A DNA stretch of 64,000 bases from Sphingomonas faeni (GTDB lineage Bacteria; Pseudomonadota; Alphaproteobacteria; Sphingomonadales; Sphingomonadaceae): NCBI RefSeq assembly GCF_030817315.1, contig NZ_JAUSZF010000001.1, positions 3,615,001 to 3,679,000 of the forward strand, given 5' to 3'. Position numbers and translations under genes: made by a program. A model generated the notes under the pieces. It was given only the letters and a program-made list of their open reading frames with translations, was not told the DNA's origin and ran no database searches. Positions 45,887 to 56,508 of the stretch are shown in pieces; position 1 is the first letter of the stretch; each line of letters opens with the position of its first letter.

Positions 45887-46885
45887 TTACGCCGCGATCT
45901 TCAGATCTTGCATGACGTCGGCGGTGATCGAGAGGCTCCGCTTGCGCGCTTCGTGGTCGTAGATCGCGCTCGTGACCATGACCTCGTCGACGCCGGTCCG
46001 CTCGATGAATGCCGCGATCCCGCGCGCAACCTTGGCCGGGCTGCCGACTGCCGAGCATTGCAGGACGTGATCGAGGATCTGGTTGCCCTGCGCGCCGAGC
46101 GACTCGCGGTAGCCGGCGAGTGGCGGCTTCATCTTGCCGGGGTTGCCAGTGCGAAGCGCCACGAACGACTGCTGCTGCGAACTGGCGAGCAGTTCGGCTT
46201 CGGCATCGGTCTCGGCCGCGAACACGTTGAAGCCAGCCATGACGTGCGGCTTGGCGAGGCGCGCCGACGGGCGGAAATCGCGGCGGTAGATCGCGAGCGC
46301 GGCATCTAGGGCATCGGGGGCGAAGTGCGAGGCGAACGCGTAAGGCAGGCCGAGCGCGGCAGCCAGTTGCGCGCCGAACGTGCTGGAGCCGAGGATCCAC
46401 ATCTCGACGTCCGCGCCTGCGCCCGGCGTGGCGACGATACCGGTCTGGCCGTCGTTGGCGAAGTAGCTTTGCAGCTCCATCACGTCCTGCGGAAAGGCGT
46501 TGGCGTCGGTCTCCAGCGTGCGGCGCATCGCGCGGGCGACACGCTGGTCGGAGCCGGGCGCGCGGCCAAGACCCAAGTCGATACGACCCGGGAACAGCGC
46601 GTCGAGCGTGCCGAACTGCTCGGCGATCACCAGCGGCGCGTGGTTGGGGAGCATGATGCCACCTGAGCCGACGCGGATCGTCTTCGTGGCTGCGGCGATG
46701 TGCGCGATCACCACCGCGGTCGCGGCCGAGGCGATCCCGGTCATGCCGTGATGTTCGGCGACCCAGTAGCGCTGAAAACCTACGCTCTCGGCATGCCGCG
46801 CGAGGTCGGCCGCGTTGGCGAGCGATTGAGAGACGGTGCCGCCTTCGATAACGGGGACCAGATCGAGCAGGGAATAACGTGTCAT
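45887..46885 (-). CDS. LLM-class flavin-dependent oxidoreductase
   Basis: 332 residues of the luciferase-like monooxygenase group (MsnO8-type). Visible: YWVAEHHGM near residue 41, the [23 protein letters not shown] strand divided by the usual substrate loop, [14 protein letters not shown], and the C-terminal [10 protein letters not shown]. Uses FMNH2 or F420-like chemistry in the family; the substrate is unknown. Starts ATG 46885. It is probably the first gene beyond the xylan locus and shows no functional link to it. Confidence 0.9.
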   Translation of the reverse strand: MTRYSLLDLVPVIEGGTVSQSLANAADLARHAESVGFQRYWVAEHHGMTGIASAATAVVIAHIAAATKTIRVGSGGIMLPNHAPLVIAEQFGTLDALFPGRIDLGLGRAPGSDQRVARAMRRTLETDANAFPQDVMELQSYFANDGQTGIVATPGAGADVEMWILGSSTFGAQLAAALGLPYAFASHFAPDALDAALAIYRRDFRPSARLAKPHVMAGFNVFAAETDAEAELLASSQQQSFVALRTGNPGKMKPPLAGYRESLGAQGNQILDHVLQCSAVGSPAKVARGIAAFIERTGVDEVMVTSAIYDHEARKRSLSITADVMQDLKIAA

Positions 46886-47009
46886 GCGTCAGAGATAGGT
46901 ACCGAGCGGTAGCTTATCCACCCTTGAAGTGAATCCCGGTGCTTTCGTCGGTCGTACAAACGTCAGCCCGCTTGTCGCCGCGCGCCGCGGTCCGTAGAGG
47001 TTTCGGCCG

Positions 47010-47687
47010 ATGCTTGCCCGCCTTGACCCCCGCCTTGACCATGTCCGCAACTGGATCTTCGATCTCGACAACACGCTGTATCCGGCGAGCGCGGACCTGT
47101 TCGCGCAGGTCGATGCGCGAATGACCGGGTTCATCCAGGATCTGCTCGGCCTCGACCATGACGAGGCGCGTCGGGTGCAGAAGGGGTATTTCCACAATCA
47201 CGGCACGACTCTGTCGGGGTTGATGACCGAGCATCACGTCGATCCCCACGCGTTCCTGGAGCATGTCCACGATATCGAGATGGACGTGCTGGAGCATGAC
47301 GCGCCGCTGGTGGCGGCGATCGCCAAGCTGCCGGGGCGCAAGCTGGTCTTCACCAATGGCGACAAGCCGTATGCGCTGAAGATCCTCGACCGGCTCGGGC
47401 TGGGCGAGAGTTTCGAGGCGATCCACGACATCCACGCGATGGACCTGATGCCGAAGCCGCATGTGTCGGCTTATGCGGGCTTCTGTGCGGCGTTCGATAT
47501 CGACCCCAGGGAGTCGCTGTTCGTCGACGACATGACGCGCAATCTCGCGCCGGCCAAGGCGATCGGGATGACGACCGTGTGGGTCGACAACGGCTCCGAG
47601 CAGTCCCCCGGCGGCGCGCGCGACCACATCGATTTTACCGTGCCGGTGCTTGCGCCGTGGCTCGAAACCATCCTGGAGACATCATGA
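47010..47687 (+). CDS. HAD-family pyrimidine 5'-nucleotidase
   Basis: 225 residues with the HAD motifs: nucleophile Asp and acid Asp in [11 protein letters not shown] near residues 15-23, VFTNGDK (motif II), Lys in MPKPHVSAY and the acidic pair in [10 protein letters not shown]. The subtype (SDT1/YjjG-like, DNTLYP) dephosphorylates nucleotides such as UMP. The ATG overlaps no gene upstream; its stop overlaps dapD by four bases, so it is translated with the lysine-pathway gene, an arrangement I know from other sphingomonads. Confidence 0.92.
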   Translation: MLARLDPRLDHVRNWIFDLDNTLYPASADLFAQVDARMTGFIQDLLGLDHDEARRVQKGYFHNHGTTLSGLMTEHHVDPHAFLEHVHDIEMDVLEHDAPLVAAIAKLPGRKLVFTNGDKPYALKILDRLGLGESFEAIHDIHAMDLMPKPHVSAYAGFCAAFDIDPRESLFVDDMTRNLAPAKAIGMTTVWVDNGSEQSPGGARDHIDFTVPVLAPWLETILETS

Positions 47688-48502
47688 CCTTGCAGACCAT
47701 CATCGACGCCGCCTGGGAAGACCGCGCGAACCTCGGCCTCGATACCAAGGGCGAGGTGCGCGACGCGGTCGAGTCCGCGCTGGCGATGCTGGACGCCGGC
47801 ACCGCGCGCGTTGCCGAGCCGACGGCTGACGGCTGGCGGGTCAATCAGTGGCTGAAGAAGGCGGTCCTCCTGTCGTTCCGCCTGAACGACAATGTCGTAA
47901 TAGAGGGCGGGTCGGCCGGCGCGCCTGCGTTCGACAAGGTGCCGTCGAAATTCGCGGGCTGGGGCGATGCGGAGTTCCGTGCGGCGGGTATCCGCGTCGT
48001 GCCGGGTGCGGTCGCGCGGCGCGGCAGCTTCATCGCCAAGGGGGCGATCCTGATGCCGAGCTTCGTCAACATCGGCGCCTATGTCGGCGAGGGCACGATG
48101 GTCGACGCCTGGGCGACGGTCGGGTCGTGCGCGCAGATCGGCAAGAACGTGCATCTGTCGGGCGGTGCCGGCATCGGCGGCGTGCTCGAGCCGCTGCAGG
48201 CCGATCCCGTCATCATCGGCGACGGTGCGTTCATAGGTGCGCGCGCGGAAGTCGCCGAGGGTGTTCGCGTCGGCGAGGGCGCGGTGCTGTCGATGGGCGT
48301 GTATCTGGGCGCATCGACCAAGATCATCGACCGCGCGACCGGCGAAGTCTTCAAGGGCGAAGTGCCGCCGTACGCGGTGGTCGTGCCCGGCTCGATCGGC
48401 GGCGGTGACGGGAAGCCGGCCTTGTACTGCGCTGTGATCGTCAAGCGGGTCGATGCGCAAACACGGTCCAAAACCTCGATCAACGACCTTCTGAGGGACT
48501 GA
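47684..48502 (+). CDS. dapD: 2,3,4,5-Tetrahydropyridine-2,6-dicarboxylate N-succinyltransferase
   Basis: Succinyl-CoA-dependent step of lysine and diaminopimelate synthesis (EC 2.3.1.117). 272 residues, normal length. The left-handed beta-helix has hexapeptide repeats ([36 protein letters not shown]) and the C-terminal [12 protein letters not shown]. Conserved [11 protein letters not shown] is in the N-terminal domain. Start ATG 47684 overlaps the nucleotidase stop (ATGA). Confidence 0.97.
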   Translation: MTLQTIIDAAWEDRANLGLDTKGEVRDAVESALAMLDAGTARVAEPTADGWRVNQWLKKAVLLSFRLNDNVVIEGGSAGAPAFDKVPSKFAGWGDAEFRAAGIRVVPGAVARRGSFIAKGAILMPSFVNIGAYVGEGTMVDAWATVGSCAQIGKNVHLSGGAGIGGVLEPLQADPVIIGDGAFIGARAEVAEGVRVGEGAVLSMGVYLGASTKIIDRATGEVFKGEVPPYAVVVPGSIGGGDGKPALYCAVIVKRVDAQTRSKTSINDLLRD

Positions 48503-48563
48503 TCGGGTCGACAACCCGGTGGCCGCTGCCTATCCGGGACGAAACATACCGAGGAGAAAGATT

Positions 48564-49535
48564 TTGACCGCTGCCGCCAGCCAGGTTCTCGACCGCGTTC
48601 TCGTTCTCGAAATGGTCCGCGTGACCGAAGCTGCGGCGATCGCCGCGTCCACGCTCGTCGGTCGCGGCGACGAGAAGGCGGCGGATGCGGCCGCTGTCGA
48701 GGCGATGCGCGAGGCGCTCAACTCGCTGTACATGGACGGCACCGTCGTGATCGGCGAGGGCGAGCGCGACGAGGCCCCGATGCTGTTCATCGGCGAGAAG
48801 GTCGGCTCGGCGATCGGCACCGGCCCGAAGATCGACATCGCACTCGATCCGCTCGAAGGCACGACGATCTGCGCGACCGCGGGCCCGAACAGCCTCGCCG
48901 TGCTGGCGATCGCCGAAGAGGGCGGTCTGCTCAACGCGCCCGACGTCTACATGGACAAGATCGCGGTCGGGCCGGGCTATCCCGAGGGCATCATCGATCT
49001 CGACAAGACGCCGACCGAGAACATCAACGCCGTGGCCGCTGCGAAGGGCGTGCCGGCGCGCGACCTGATCGTGTGCGTGCTCGATCGGCCGCGTCATGAG
49101 GCGCTGATCACTGAACTGCGCCAGGTTGGTTGCGGAATCATGTTGATCGGTGACGGCGACGTCGCCGGTGTGATCGCGACGTCCGATCCGGAGACTACGG
49201 TCGACGTGTATATGGGTTCGGGCGGCGCCCCCGAGGGTGTGCTGGCGTGCGCGGCGCTGCGCTGTGTCGGTGGGCAGTTCAAGGGGCGTTTGCTGTTCCG
49301 CAACGACGACGAGCGCGGTCGTGCGGCGAAGTGGGGGATTACGGATCTCGACAAGCAGTATGACCTGTCCGAGCTGGCCAAGGGCGACTGCATCTTCGCG
49401 GCAACCGGCGTGACCGATGGCTCGCTGCTGGCGGGCGTGAAGCGGAAGAAGGGCAAGATGACCACCGAGAGCGTCGTGATGCGCGCGTCCTCGGGGACGG
49501 TGCGTTGGGTCAAGGGTGAGCATCGGACGGATTGA
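48564..49535 (+). CDS. glpX: Class II fructose-1,6-bisphosphatase
   Basis: Gluconeogenic phosphatase (EC 3.1.3.11), 323 residues. GlpX signatures: VVIGEGERDEAPMLFIGEKVG, the metal/substrate block IDIALDPLEGTT, GPNSLAVLAIAEEG and ATGVTDGSLLAGV. The start is TTG at 48564 preceded by a strong GAGGAGAAAG site; no ATG is suitably placed. Gluconeogenesis would be needed during growth on pentoses, but it is a core gene in any case. Confidence 0.95.
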   Translation: MTAAASQVLDRVLVLEMVRVTEAAAIAASTLVGRGDEKAADAAAVEAMREALNSLYMDGTVVIGEGERDEAPMLFIGEKVGSAIGTGPKIDIALDPLEGTTICATAGPNSLAVLAIAEEGGLLNAPDVYMDKIAVGPGYPEGIIDLDKTPTENINAVAAAKGVPARDLIVCVLDRPRHEALITELRQVGCGIMLIGDGDVAGVIATSDPETTVDVYMGSGGAPEGVLACAALRCVGGQFKGRLLFRNDDERGRAAKWGITDLDKQYDLSELAKGDCIFAATGVTDGSLLAGVKRKKGKMTTESVVMRASSGTVRWVKGEHRTD

Positions 49536-49558
49536 GTAGCGACCCGAGGGGGGAGCGC

Positions 49559-49746
49559 CACCCCGGCGAAGGCCGGGGCCCAAGTGGAACGTCCAGAGTA
49601 ATGAAGCGGATCGCTCCGTTAGCGACGTTTCCCAATTGGGCCCCGGCCTGCGCCGGGGTGGAGCACTTGGCTAGGGCAGGGGACTGACCAGGTATTGCGT
49701 CCCCGCGAAGGCGGGGACCCAGGCTGGGCTCCCGCCTTCGCGGGAG
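49559..49746. repeat. Two extragenic palindrome pairs
   Basis: The 254-base gap after glpX is mostly repeats. Pair one: CCCCGGCGAAGGCCGGGGCC at 49561-49580 and its inverse at 49638-49661. Pair two: TCCCCGCGAAGGCGGGGA at 49700-49717 and its inverted relative at 49728-49746. Each unit folds on itself. The same families recur at 52451, 56681, 56862 and 61858. Confidence 0.8.
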
Positions 49747-49789
49747 AACAAGGACGAGCGGTGAAACGCATGAGGGGCGAAGTGACCGC

Positions 49790-50521
49790 ATGATCCTTCC
49801 CAACGCCCTCCTCCTCGCCACCCTCATGAGCCTCGTCTGGTTCCTCAAGGGCGACCTCCTCGGCTATCGCCGCACCAAGCGCCTCCCCGACACCGCCTCG
49901 CGTCAGAAAACCTACCGCCTGTGGATCGCCAAGGCCGCGATCGCCTTCGTCCTGCCGGCCATCGTCGGCCTCGCGCTACTGGGTCGCCTCGACGCCATCG
50001 TCACCGTCCCCCGCGAGTTCGACGCCTTGCGCAGCCTCCTGCCAAGCCTCGCCGGCGACAGCCGCGCGGAACTGTTCGGCATGATTGGCGGAAGCGCGCT
50101 CGGCGGCCTGGTCATCGGTGCGGTCCTCGCCACGCGGCGCAACTGGCGCATCCTCAGGACGATCGGCAATGTCGGGTCGCTCCTGCCGCGCAACCGGCCC
50201 GAGATCATGCACGCCGCCGCCATGTCGATCGCGGCAGGCATATCCGAAGAACTCGCCTTCCGCCTGTTCCTGCCGTTGCTGGTCGCGCTCGTGTCCGGCA
50301 ACGCGTTCGCCGCGTTCGGCGTCGCGATCGCGGTGTTCGGCGCGATGCACCGCTATCAGGGGCGAGCCGGCGTGATCGCGACCACGCTCGTCGGCGCGCT
50401 GATGGCGGCGATCTATCTGATGACCGGCGAGCTGTGGCTTGCGATGCTCCTGCACGCATTGATCGATCTCAATTCGCTGGCATTGCGACCGGCGCTGACC
50501 GGAGCATGGCGCGCGGCTTGA
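49790..50521 (+). CDS. CPBP-family intramembrane glutamic/metallo-protease
   Basis: 243 residues with about six to seven membrane segments. Abi/CAAX-protease motifs: Glu153-Glu154 in SEELAFRLF, His in FGAMHRYQG and His in LLHALIDLNS. Members process prenylated or membrane-anchored proteins; in bacteria the substrates are mostly unknown. ATG 49790 lies in a GC-rich leader right after the repeats. It is followed 53 bases later by the CocE-type hydrolase. Confidence 0.88.
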   Translation: MILPNALLLATLMSLVWFLKGDLLGYRRTKRLPDTASRQKTYRLWIAKAAIAFVLPAIVGLALLGRLDAIVTVPREFDALRSLLPSLAGDSRAELFGMIGGSALGGLVIGAVLATRRNWRILRTIGNVGSLLPRNRPEIMHAAAMSIAAGISEELAFRLFLPLLVALVSGNAFAAFGVAIAVFGAMHRYQGRAGVIATTLVGALMAAIYLMTGELWLAMLLHALIDLNSLALRPALTGAWRAA

Positions 50522-50574
50522 CTTCGCCTTCGCGGGTTCGTCCAATCGCGGCACGGTTCACGAAGGGAAATTCC

Positions 50575-52440
50575 ATGTCGCGCCACGCTCTCTTGTTCGC
50601 GCTCGCAGTCACCGCCGCGGTGCCCAGCGCAACCATCGCGCAGACGGGCATGCAGGCGGCGGCGCAATCCCCTTTCACCTTCGAGGAGGTGATGGTGCCG
50701 ATGCGCGACGGGGCGAAATTGCAGACGGTCATCATGCGGCCGCGGGGGATGACCGGGCCGCTGCCGATCCTGCTCCAGCGGACGCCCTACGGCGTGCCGG
50801 ACGCGCCGTTCTCCAGCGCCAGCCGGTTCGGTCCGCTGATGAAGGACGGCTACGTGTTCGTGTTCCAGTCGATGCGCGGGCGGTTCAAGTCGGACGGCGT
50901 CTTCACGCTGTCGACCGCAGTGCATGCCAAGGGCAACGGTGCCGGCGATCCGAAAGTCGTGGATGAGGCCACGGACGCCTACGACACCGTCGGATGGCTC
51001 GTGAAGAACGTCCCCGCCAACACCGGCAAGGTCGGCATGTGGGGCGTGTCCTACCCCGGTTTCGCCGCCGCCGTCGCGCTGGCGAACCCGCATCCGGCGC
51101 TGAAGGCGGTCTCCCCGCAGGCGGCATGGATCGATTACTGGCAGTCGGACGACCTCCACCGCAACGGCGCGCTGCGGCTGAGCTATGCGACCGACTGGGT
51201 GTCGTCGCTGCAGCTCGACAAGACGAAGAATTCCGATTTCGCCTATCCGAGCGATACGTACGACTATTTCCTCAAGGCGGGCTCGGCGGAGGCGATCGAC
51301 CGGAACGTCTTCAAGGGGCGCGTGCCGATGTTCACGTCGCTGCTCGATCACCCGAACCACGACGGCTTCTACACCGCGCAGCGCTGGACGGATTCGCTCG
51401 GCAAGACGACCGTTCCGACGCTGAACGTCGCCGGGTTCTGGGATCAGGAGGATCCGTGGGGTTCGTGGCAGATCTACGCGCGCCAGAAGCGCAACGATCC
51501 GGACAATCTCGCGCAGATGGTGGCGGGGCCGTGGCGTCACGGCGGGTGGCAGGGCACGGCGGATCACCTCGGCCCGATCCCGCTCGGCACCGCGAGCGGC
51601 ACGCAGTTCCAGGAGCAGATCCAGGCGCCGTTCTTCGCATACTGGCTGCACGGCAAGGGTCCGCGGCCGGACTTTGCGGCGAAGATGTTCCAGTCGGGTT
51701 CGAACGTCTGGAAGACCTATGCGGCCTGGCCCCCGACGGGCGCGAAGGCGACGAACCTGTACCTGCACACGGACGGCAGCCTGTCGTTTACCGCGCCGGC
51801 CGCGAGCGAGGGATGCCGCGATTACGTGTCCGATCCGGCGAACCCGGTGCCGTTTCGTAAGCGGCCGATGTCCGCGACCTATGCCAGCCCGGACTGGTCG
51901 TGGTGGGAGGCGGACGATCAGCGCTTCGTCGATCACCGGCCCGATGTGTTGGGGTATGTGTCGGAGCCGCTGACCGCGGACCTGACCGTGACCGGCGCGC
52001 TGTCGGCGACGTTGCAGGCGTCGACGAGTGGCACGGACAGCGATTTCGTGGTGAAGCTGATCGACGTGCTGCCCGATGATACCGAGGCGTTCGACGGCCG
52101 CACGGCGCAACCGGGCGATTATGCGAAGACGCTCAACGGCTATCAGTTGCCGATCGCGATGGAGGTGCGGCGCGGGCGGTTCCTGGCGAGCGACACGGCG
52201 CCGCAGCCGTTGGTGCCAGGCAAGGTCGTGGCTTGGGACGTGCCGCTGCGCGACCACGACCACGTGTTCAGGGCGGGGCACCGGATCATGGTGCAGGTTC
52301 AGTCGACGTGGTTCCCGATGATCGACCGCAATCCGCAATCGTTCGTGGATAATATCGGCCGGGCGAAGCCGGCGGACTATGTGAAGGCGACGCAGAAGGT
52401 CTGCGCAGGCTCGCGGATCACGTTGCCGGTTATGCGCTGA
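50575..52440 (+). CDS. Secreted CocE/NonD-family hydrolase (alpha-amino-acid-ester hydrolase type)
   Basis: 621 residues with a signal peptide to about residue 22. X-Pro dipeptidyl-peptidase-like fold: VPMRDGAKLQTVIMRP, nucleophile Ser159 in MWGVSYPGFAAA, Asp in GFWDQEDPWG and His in GPWRHGGW, then a C-terminal jelly-roll (VTGALSATLQAS). Relatives hydrolyse amino-acid esters, beta-lactam amides or peptides. The ATG at 50575 follows AAGGGAAA. No link to the xylan genes is evident. Confidence 0.92.
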   Translation: MSRHALLFALAVTAAVPSATIAQTGMQAAAQSPFTFEEVMVPMRDGAKLQTVIMRPRGMTGPLPILLQRTPYGVPDAPFSSASRFGPLMKDGYVFVFQSMRGRFKSDGVFTLSTAVHAKGNGAGDPKVVDEATDAYDTVGWLVKNVPANTGKVGMWGVSYPGFAAAVALANPHPALKAVSPQAAWIDYWQSDDLHRNGALRLSYATDWVSSLQLDKTKNSDFAYPSDTYDYFLKAGSAEAIDRNVFKGRVPMFTSLLDHPNHDGFYTAQRWTDSLGKTTVPTLNVAGFWDQEDPWGSWQIYARQKRNDPDNLAQMVAGPWRHGGWQGTADHLGPIPLGTASGTQFQEQIQAPFFAYWLHGKGPRPDFAAKMFQSGSNVWKTYAAWPPTGAKATNLYLHTDGSLSFTAPAASEGCRDYVSDPANPVPFRKRPMSATYASPDWSWWEADDQRFVDHRPDVLGYVSEPLTADLTVTGALSATLQASTSGTDSDFVVKLIDVLPDDTEAFDGRTAQPGDYAKTLNGYQLPIAMEVRRGRFLASDTAPQPLVPGKVVAWDVPLRDHDHVFRAGHRIMVQVQSTWFPMIDRNPQSFVDNIGRAKPADYVKATQKVCAGSRITLPVMR

Positions 52441-52450
52441 GAAGCTTGTT

Positions 52451-52497
52451 CTCCCGCGAAGGCGGGAGCCCAGACTAGGTCCCCGCCTTCGCGGGGA
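52451..52497. repeat. Extragenic palindrome pair
   Basis: CTCCCGCGAAGGCGGGAG and its inverted relative TCCCCGCCTTCGCGGGGA, 11 bases apart, between converging genes. Same family as at 49700-49746, 56862-56908 and 61858-61903; probably also a terminator. Confidence 0.8.
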
Positions 52498-52512
52498 AAC
52501 ATAAGTCCACCG

Positions 52513-53274
52513 TCAGTTCTTCATCCGCCAGCCGGTCTTGAAGATCCAGGCGATCACCAACAGGCATACCGCGAGGAAGCCGGCCGTTACCGCGAGGCTC
52601 ACCCCGACCGCGACGTCACCCTGCCCGAAGAAGCTCCAGCGGAAGCCGCTCACCAGGTACACGACCGGGTTGAACAGGCTGAACGTCCGCCACGGCTGGG
52701 GCAGCATGTCGATCGAGTAGAACGCGCCGCCGAGGAAGGTCAGCGGGGTAATCAGAAGCGCGGGGACGAAGTTAAGCTGCTCGAAGCCGTTGGCCCAGAC
52801 TCCGATGATGAACCCGAACAGGCTGAACGCCACCGCAGTCAGGATCAGGAACGCGAGCATCGCGAACGGGTGCTCGATGCGCAGCGGCACGAAGAACGAC
52901 GCCGTCACGAGGATGATTAGCCCGAGAATCACCGACTTGGTGGTCGCCGCGCCGACATAGCCGATCACCATCTCCATCGCCGAGACGGGGGCCGACAACA
53001 GCTCGTAGATCGTGCCCGTGAACTTCGGGAAGTAGATGCCGATCGACGCGTTCGAAATGCTCTGCGTGAGCAACGACAGCATGATCAGGCCGGGAACGAT
53101 GAAGCTGCCGTAATCGACGCCACCGACATTCTGCATGCGACTGCCGATCGCGCCGCCGAAGACGATGAAATACAGGGAGGTGGTGAGGACCGGCGTGACG
53201 AGGCTCTGCCACAAGGTGCGCAGCGCGCGCGCCATTTCGAAGCGATAGATCGCCCAGATGCCATGGGTGTTCAT
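52513..53274 (-). CDS. ABC-2 type transporter permease
   Basis: 253 residues with six predicted membrane segments and the ABC-2 pattern: [20 protein letters not shown] at the N-terminus, [17 protein letters not shown], and [24 protein letters not shown] divided over the last helices. YadH-like exporter. Its start overlaps the end of the ATPase gene by four bases, so the two form one exporter. The substrate is unknown. Confidence 0.92.
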   Translation of the reverse strand: MNTHGIWAIYRFEMARALRTLWQSLVTPVLTTSLYFIVFGGAIGSRMQNVGGVDYGSFIVPGLIMLSLLTQSISNASIGIYFPKFTGTIYELLSAPVSAMEMVIGYVGAATTKSVILGLIILVTASFFVPLRIEHPFAMLAFLILTAVAFSLFGFIIGVWANGFEQLNFVPALLITPLTFLGGAFYSIDMLPQPWRTFSLFNPVVYLVSGFRWSFFGQGDVAVGVSLAVTAGFLAVCLLVIAWIFKTGWRMKN

Positions 53275-54200
53275 GCGCGTTCCCCCACCAGGTCGACAAA
53301 GATGTCTTCGAGGCTCGATTTGCTGGTTTCGAGGTCCTTGAAGCCGATGCCGAGTTCGGCGAGCTTGCGCAGCAAGGAGGGAATGCCGGTGTGGTCGGCC
53401 TGCGCATCGAACACGTAGCGGAGGCGCTTGCCGTCGTCCTGTAGCGACACGTCCCAGTCGGCGAGTTCTGCGGGGATCGTCGTCATCGGATCTTGGAGCG
53501 CGATGTCCAACTCGCGCTTGCCGAGCTTCTTCATCAGCGACGCCTTGTCGTCGACCAGCAGCAGCTTGCCCTTGTTGATGACGCCGACGCGGTCGGCCAT
53601 TTCCTCGGCTTCCTCGATGTAATGCGTCGTCAGGATGATCGTCGTGCCGCCTTCGCGCAGGCGGTGGACGAGCTTCCACATGTCGCGACGCAGTGCCACG
53701 TCGACGCCCGCGGTGGGCTCGTCGAGGAACAGGATTTCGGGCTCGTGGCTCAGCGCCTTTGCGATCAGGACGCGGCGCTTCATGCCGCCGGAGAGTTCGC
53801 GGATCTTCGCGTCGCGCTTGTCCCACAGCGAGAGGTCGCGGAGCACCTGTTCGATGTAATCGCTGTGGCCCGAGCGGCCGAACAGGCGGCGGCTGAAGGT
53901 AACGGTGGCGAGCACCGTCTCGAACATGTCGACGTTGAGTTCCTGCGGCACGAGGCCGATGCGGCTGCGCGCCTGCTTATAGTCGCGAATCGCGTCGTAG
54001 CCGGCGACCTTGATCGTGCCGGCGGACGGCGTGACGATACCGCAGATGATGCTGATCAGCGTCGTCTTGCCCGCGCCGTTGGGGCCGAGGAGCGCGAAGA
54101 TCTCGCCCTTCTGGATGTCTAGGTCGACTGGGTGGAGCGCGGTGGTGCCGCTCTTGTAGGTCTTGGTGACGCCCGCGATGGACAGGATCGGTTCGGTCAT
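53271..54200 (-). CDS. ABC transporter ATP-binding protein (YadG-like)
   Basis: 309 residues. Walker A GPNGAGKT at about 39-46, signature LSGGMKRR near 137, Walker [12 protein letters not shown]-loop in [15 protein letters not shown]-terminal accessory domain ends in [12 protein letters not shown], typical of ABC-2 exporters. ATG 54200 is preceded by GGGGTGCCA, a moderate site. Partner of the permease with which it overlaps. Confidence 0.94.
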   Translation of the reverse strand: MTEPILSIAGVTKTYKSGTTALHPVDLDIQKGEIFALLGPNGAGKTTLISIICGIVTPSAGTIKVAGYDAIRDYKQARSRIGLVPQELNVDMFETVLATVTFSRRLFGRSGHSDYIEQVLRDLSLWDKRDAKIRELSGGMKRRVLIAKALSHEPEILFLDEPTAGVDVALRRDMWKLVHRLREGGTTIILTTHYIEEAEEMADRVGVINKGKLLLVDDKASLMKKLGKRELDIALQDPMTTIPAELADWDVSLQDDGKRLRYVFDAQADHTGIPSLLRKLAELGIGFKDLETSKSSLEDIFVDLVGERA

Positions 54201-54272
54201 TGGCACCCCTTTTTCGTGTGGGGAAGATGGGGGTGGGGAGCTTCCATTGATAGGGGGCGGGGTACCCAAATC

Positions 54273-54356
54273 CCGTCATCCTGGGCTCGACCCAGGATCC
54301 AGAGCCATGCGCGCTACGATTGTGGCTCTGGGTCCTGACTTTCGTCAGGATGACGG
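54273..54356. repeat. Extragenic palindrome of a third family
   Basis: CCGTCATCCTGGGCTCGACCCAGGATCC with a partner arm ending in GTCAGGATGACGG, between the ATPase and DsbA genes. The arms pair CCGTCATCCT with AGGATGACGG, and each arm folds on itself (CCTGGG..CCCAGG). A different family from the CCCGCGAAGGCGGG repeats. Confidence 0.75.
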
Positions 54357-54368
54357 AAGTGGGTGGGG

Positions 54369-55079
54369 TCAGCTCGCCCTTGCTGCCGCTACCGCCTTTT
54401 GCAGATCCTCTAGCGGCAGCGCGCCGGACAGGACTCGGTCGCCTACCACCCAACTCGGCGTCCCGGTCATGCCGAGCTTGGCGGCCGTTTCCATGTTCTT
54501 GGCGATTTCGGCGTCGGCGATTTTGGTGAAGCTCGCCTGCGTGGTGTCGACCCCGGCCTTGCTCGCCGCCGCCGCGATCGTCGCGTCGCTGACCGGGCCG
54601 CCGGCGTAGAGCGCGTCGTGGAAGGTGGTGAACTTGCCTTGTTGCGCGGCGGCGAGGCTCGCGCGGGCGGCGATGCGGCTTTCGGCACTCAGGATCGGGA
54701 GTTCGCGGAAGACGACGCGGACTTTCGGGTCGGCGGCGATCAGCTTGGCGATCATCGGCAGGCTCGCGCGGCAATAGCCGCAGTTGTAATCGAAATACTC
54801 GACCAGCGTGACGTCACCCTTGGGGTTGCCCGCCCAGGCGCTGCCGAACGGGGTGACGATCGCGTCGCGGTTCGCGGTGACGGTCTTGCCGGACTCACGG
54901 TCGCGCAGTTTCTCCATCGCTTCGGGGAGGATTTCGGGGTGCGCCAACACGTAGTCGTGGACGATCGATTCGACCTGTGCGCGCTCGACGCCGCCGCCCT
55001 GGCGATCATAGCCCCAGACCGCGAGGCCTCCGATGACGGCGCCCGCGACGGCAATCGCCGGAAATGTGAATTTGCTCAT
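54369..55079 (-). CDS. Periplasmic DsbA-family thioredoxin-fold protein
   Basis: 236 residues with an N-terminal membrane anchor or signal (about 8-23). The active-site CGYC is at residues 100-103 in YFDYNCGYC, followed by the cis-Pro loop GMTGTPSWVV. Similar to ScsC/BdbD-type disulfide oxidoreductases of alphaproteobacteria. The start overlaps the M48 protease stop (ATGA), so both are probably made together for envelope protein folding and quality control. Confidence 0.93.
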   Translation of the reverse strand: MSKFTFPAIAVAGAVIGGLAVWGYDRQGGGVERAQVESIVHDYVLAHPEILPEAMEKLRDRESGKTVTANRDAIVTPFGSAWAGNPKGDVTLVEYFDYNCGYCRASLPMIAKLIAADPKVRVVFRELPILSAESRIAARASLAAAQQGKFTTFHDALYAGGPVSDATIAAAASKAGVDTTQASFTKIADAEIAKNMETAAKLGMTGTPSWVVGDRVLSGALPLEDLQKAVAAARAS

Positions 55080-56431
55080 TTGCGGCGCTTATACTGCTTG
55101 GGATTGTCGTCCATCTCGTTCTGCGCGGCCATGGCGATATCCTGCGCGCGGATCCAGTCGGTGGTGTTCGCGGGGATGTTCGCCAGCGCATATTGCGCGC
55201 TCGCCGACGCGGTCCGCATGTCGCCGCCCATGCTGGCGCGCTCGGCGGTGGCGAGCGCCGCCCGCGCGGTATCGCCGGTGAGTTCGTAGACGGTGCCGAG
55301 CTGCATCCAGGCGAACGGGTTCTGGTCGTCGCGGCCGACCGCGGTGCGCAGGACCTTGGTCGCCTCGGGATAGTTCGCCTTGTTCTCGGTCGCGATCAGC
55401 GCGTGGCCGAAGGTGGTGGCGATCAGCGGGTTGTTGCGCGAGCCTTCGGTGGCCTCGCGCAGGGGGACCAGCGACTCGACCGGCTTGCCCGCTTCGAGCA
55501 GGATCTGTCCCTTGATCTCGAGGAAATACGGGTCGGTCGGCTCGGCCTTCACCAACGCGTTGGCCTCGGCATCGGCTTTGTCGGGGTATCCGGCTTTGTG
55601 GTACGCGTAGGCGCGGGCGTAGTGCGCGTAGATCGACTGGTTGCTGGGCGGGTAAGCCTGCAGCGTCTGGTCGGCGGGCATGACGTAGCCGGCGAGCTTG
55701 GCCTTCACGCGGCGGAAGCGTTCTTCGAGGGCTGCGTCGGGCTTGTTGGCCCAGGCGGGCGAGGCTTGCAGGTCGACGGTAAGCGTCGCGACGCGCTCGC
55801 CCGAGAGCGGATGCGACTGCATGAACGGATCGATGTTGGCGGTGCCGAAGCGGTATTCCTGCTGCTGCAGTTTCTTGAAGAAGCTCAGCATGCCGCGGCC
55901 GGAGATGTTCGATTGGCGGAGGAATTTCGCCGCGGTCGCGTCGGCGGTGGATTCCTGGACGCGGCTGAACGAGAGGTAGCTGCCCATCGCCGCCTGCTGG
56001 CCCGCCGCCATGATGCCCGCGCCCGCTTCGCCGCTGCCGGCTGCCATTGCGGCGAGGCCGAGGACCATCGATAGCAGGTACATGCCCATCGCGGGCTTGG
56101 TGCCGCGGTCGGCGAGGACGACGTGGCCGTCGGCGATGTGGCCGAGTTCGTGCGCGATGACGCCCTGGACTTCGTTGGCGTTGTCGGCGGCCTGGATCAG
56201 CCCTGAGTGGACGTAGACGGTCTGGCCGCCGGCGACGAACGCGTTGATCGACTCGTCGTTGATCAGGACGACCTTGACGTCGCGCGTCGAGAGCCCGGCC
56301 GCCTTGACGAGCGGGTTCGACATCTCCGCGAACATGGTTTCGGTCTCGGCGTCGCGGAGGATCGACTGGGCGACGGCGGGTTGCGTCCAGAGGAGCAGGG
56401 CGGTGGCTGCGGCGGCTACTAGGCGCTTCAT
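55076..56431 (-). CDS. M48-family periplasmic metalloprotease with TPR repeats (BepA-like)
   Basis: 451 residues with a signal peptide to about residue 22. Zinc motif HELGH at 94-98, third ligand Glu in RVQESTADATA, then TPR-like repeats (about 290-430: YARAYAYHKAGYPDKADAEA, AWMQLGTVYELTGDTARA). The arrangement M48 plus TPR matches BepA/YfgC, which helps assemble or degrade outer-membrane proteins. It is coupled to the DsbA-like gene by a four-base overlap. Confidence 0.93.
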   Translation of the reverse strand: MKRLVAAAATALLLWTQPAVAQSILRDAETETMFAEMSNPLVKAAGLSTRDVKVVLINDESINAFVAGGQTVYVHSGLIQAADNANEVQGVIAHELGHIADGHVVLADRGTKPAMGMYLLSMVLGLAAMAAGSGEAGAGIMAAGQQAAMGSYLSFSRVQESTADATAAKFLRQSNISGRGMLSFFKKLQQQEYRFGTANIDPFMQSHPLSGERVATLTVDLQASPAWANKPDAALEERFRRVKAKLAGYVMPADQTLQAYPPSNQSIYAHYARAYAYHKAGYPDKADAEANALVKAEPTDPYFLEIKGQILLEAGKPVESLVPLREATEGSRNNPLIATTFGHALIATENKANYPEATKVLRTAVGRDDQNPFAWMQLGTVYELTGDTARAALATAERASMGGDMRTASASAQYALANIPANTTDWIRAQDIAMAAQNEMDDNPKQYKRRK

Positions 56432-56508
56432 TTTACGGGTTATCGTCGATCGGGGGCGGGGGGGCAATGGTCGTGCGGCGGGGCGTGCAGGGGGGCGTGC
56501 GGCAGAGT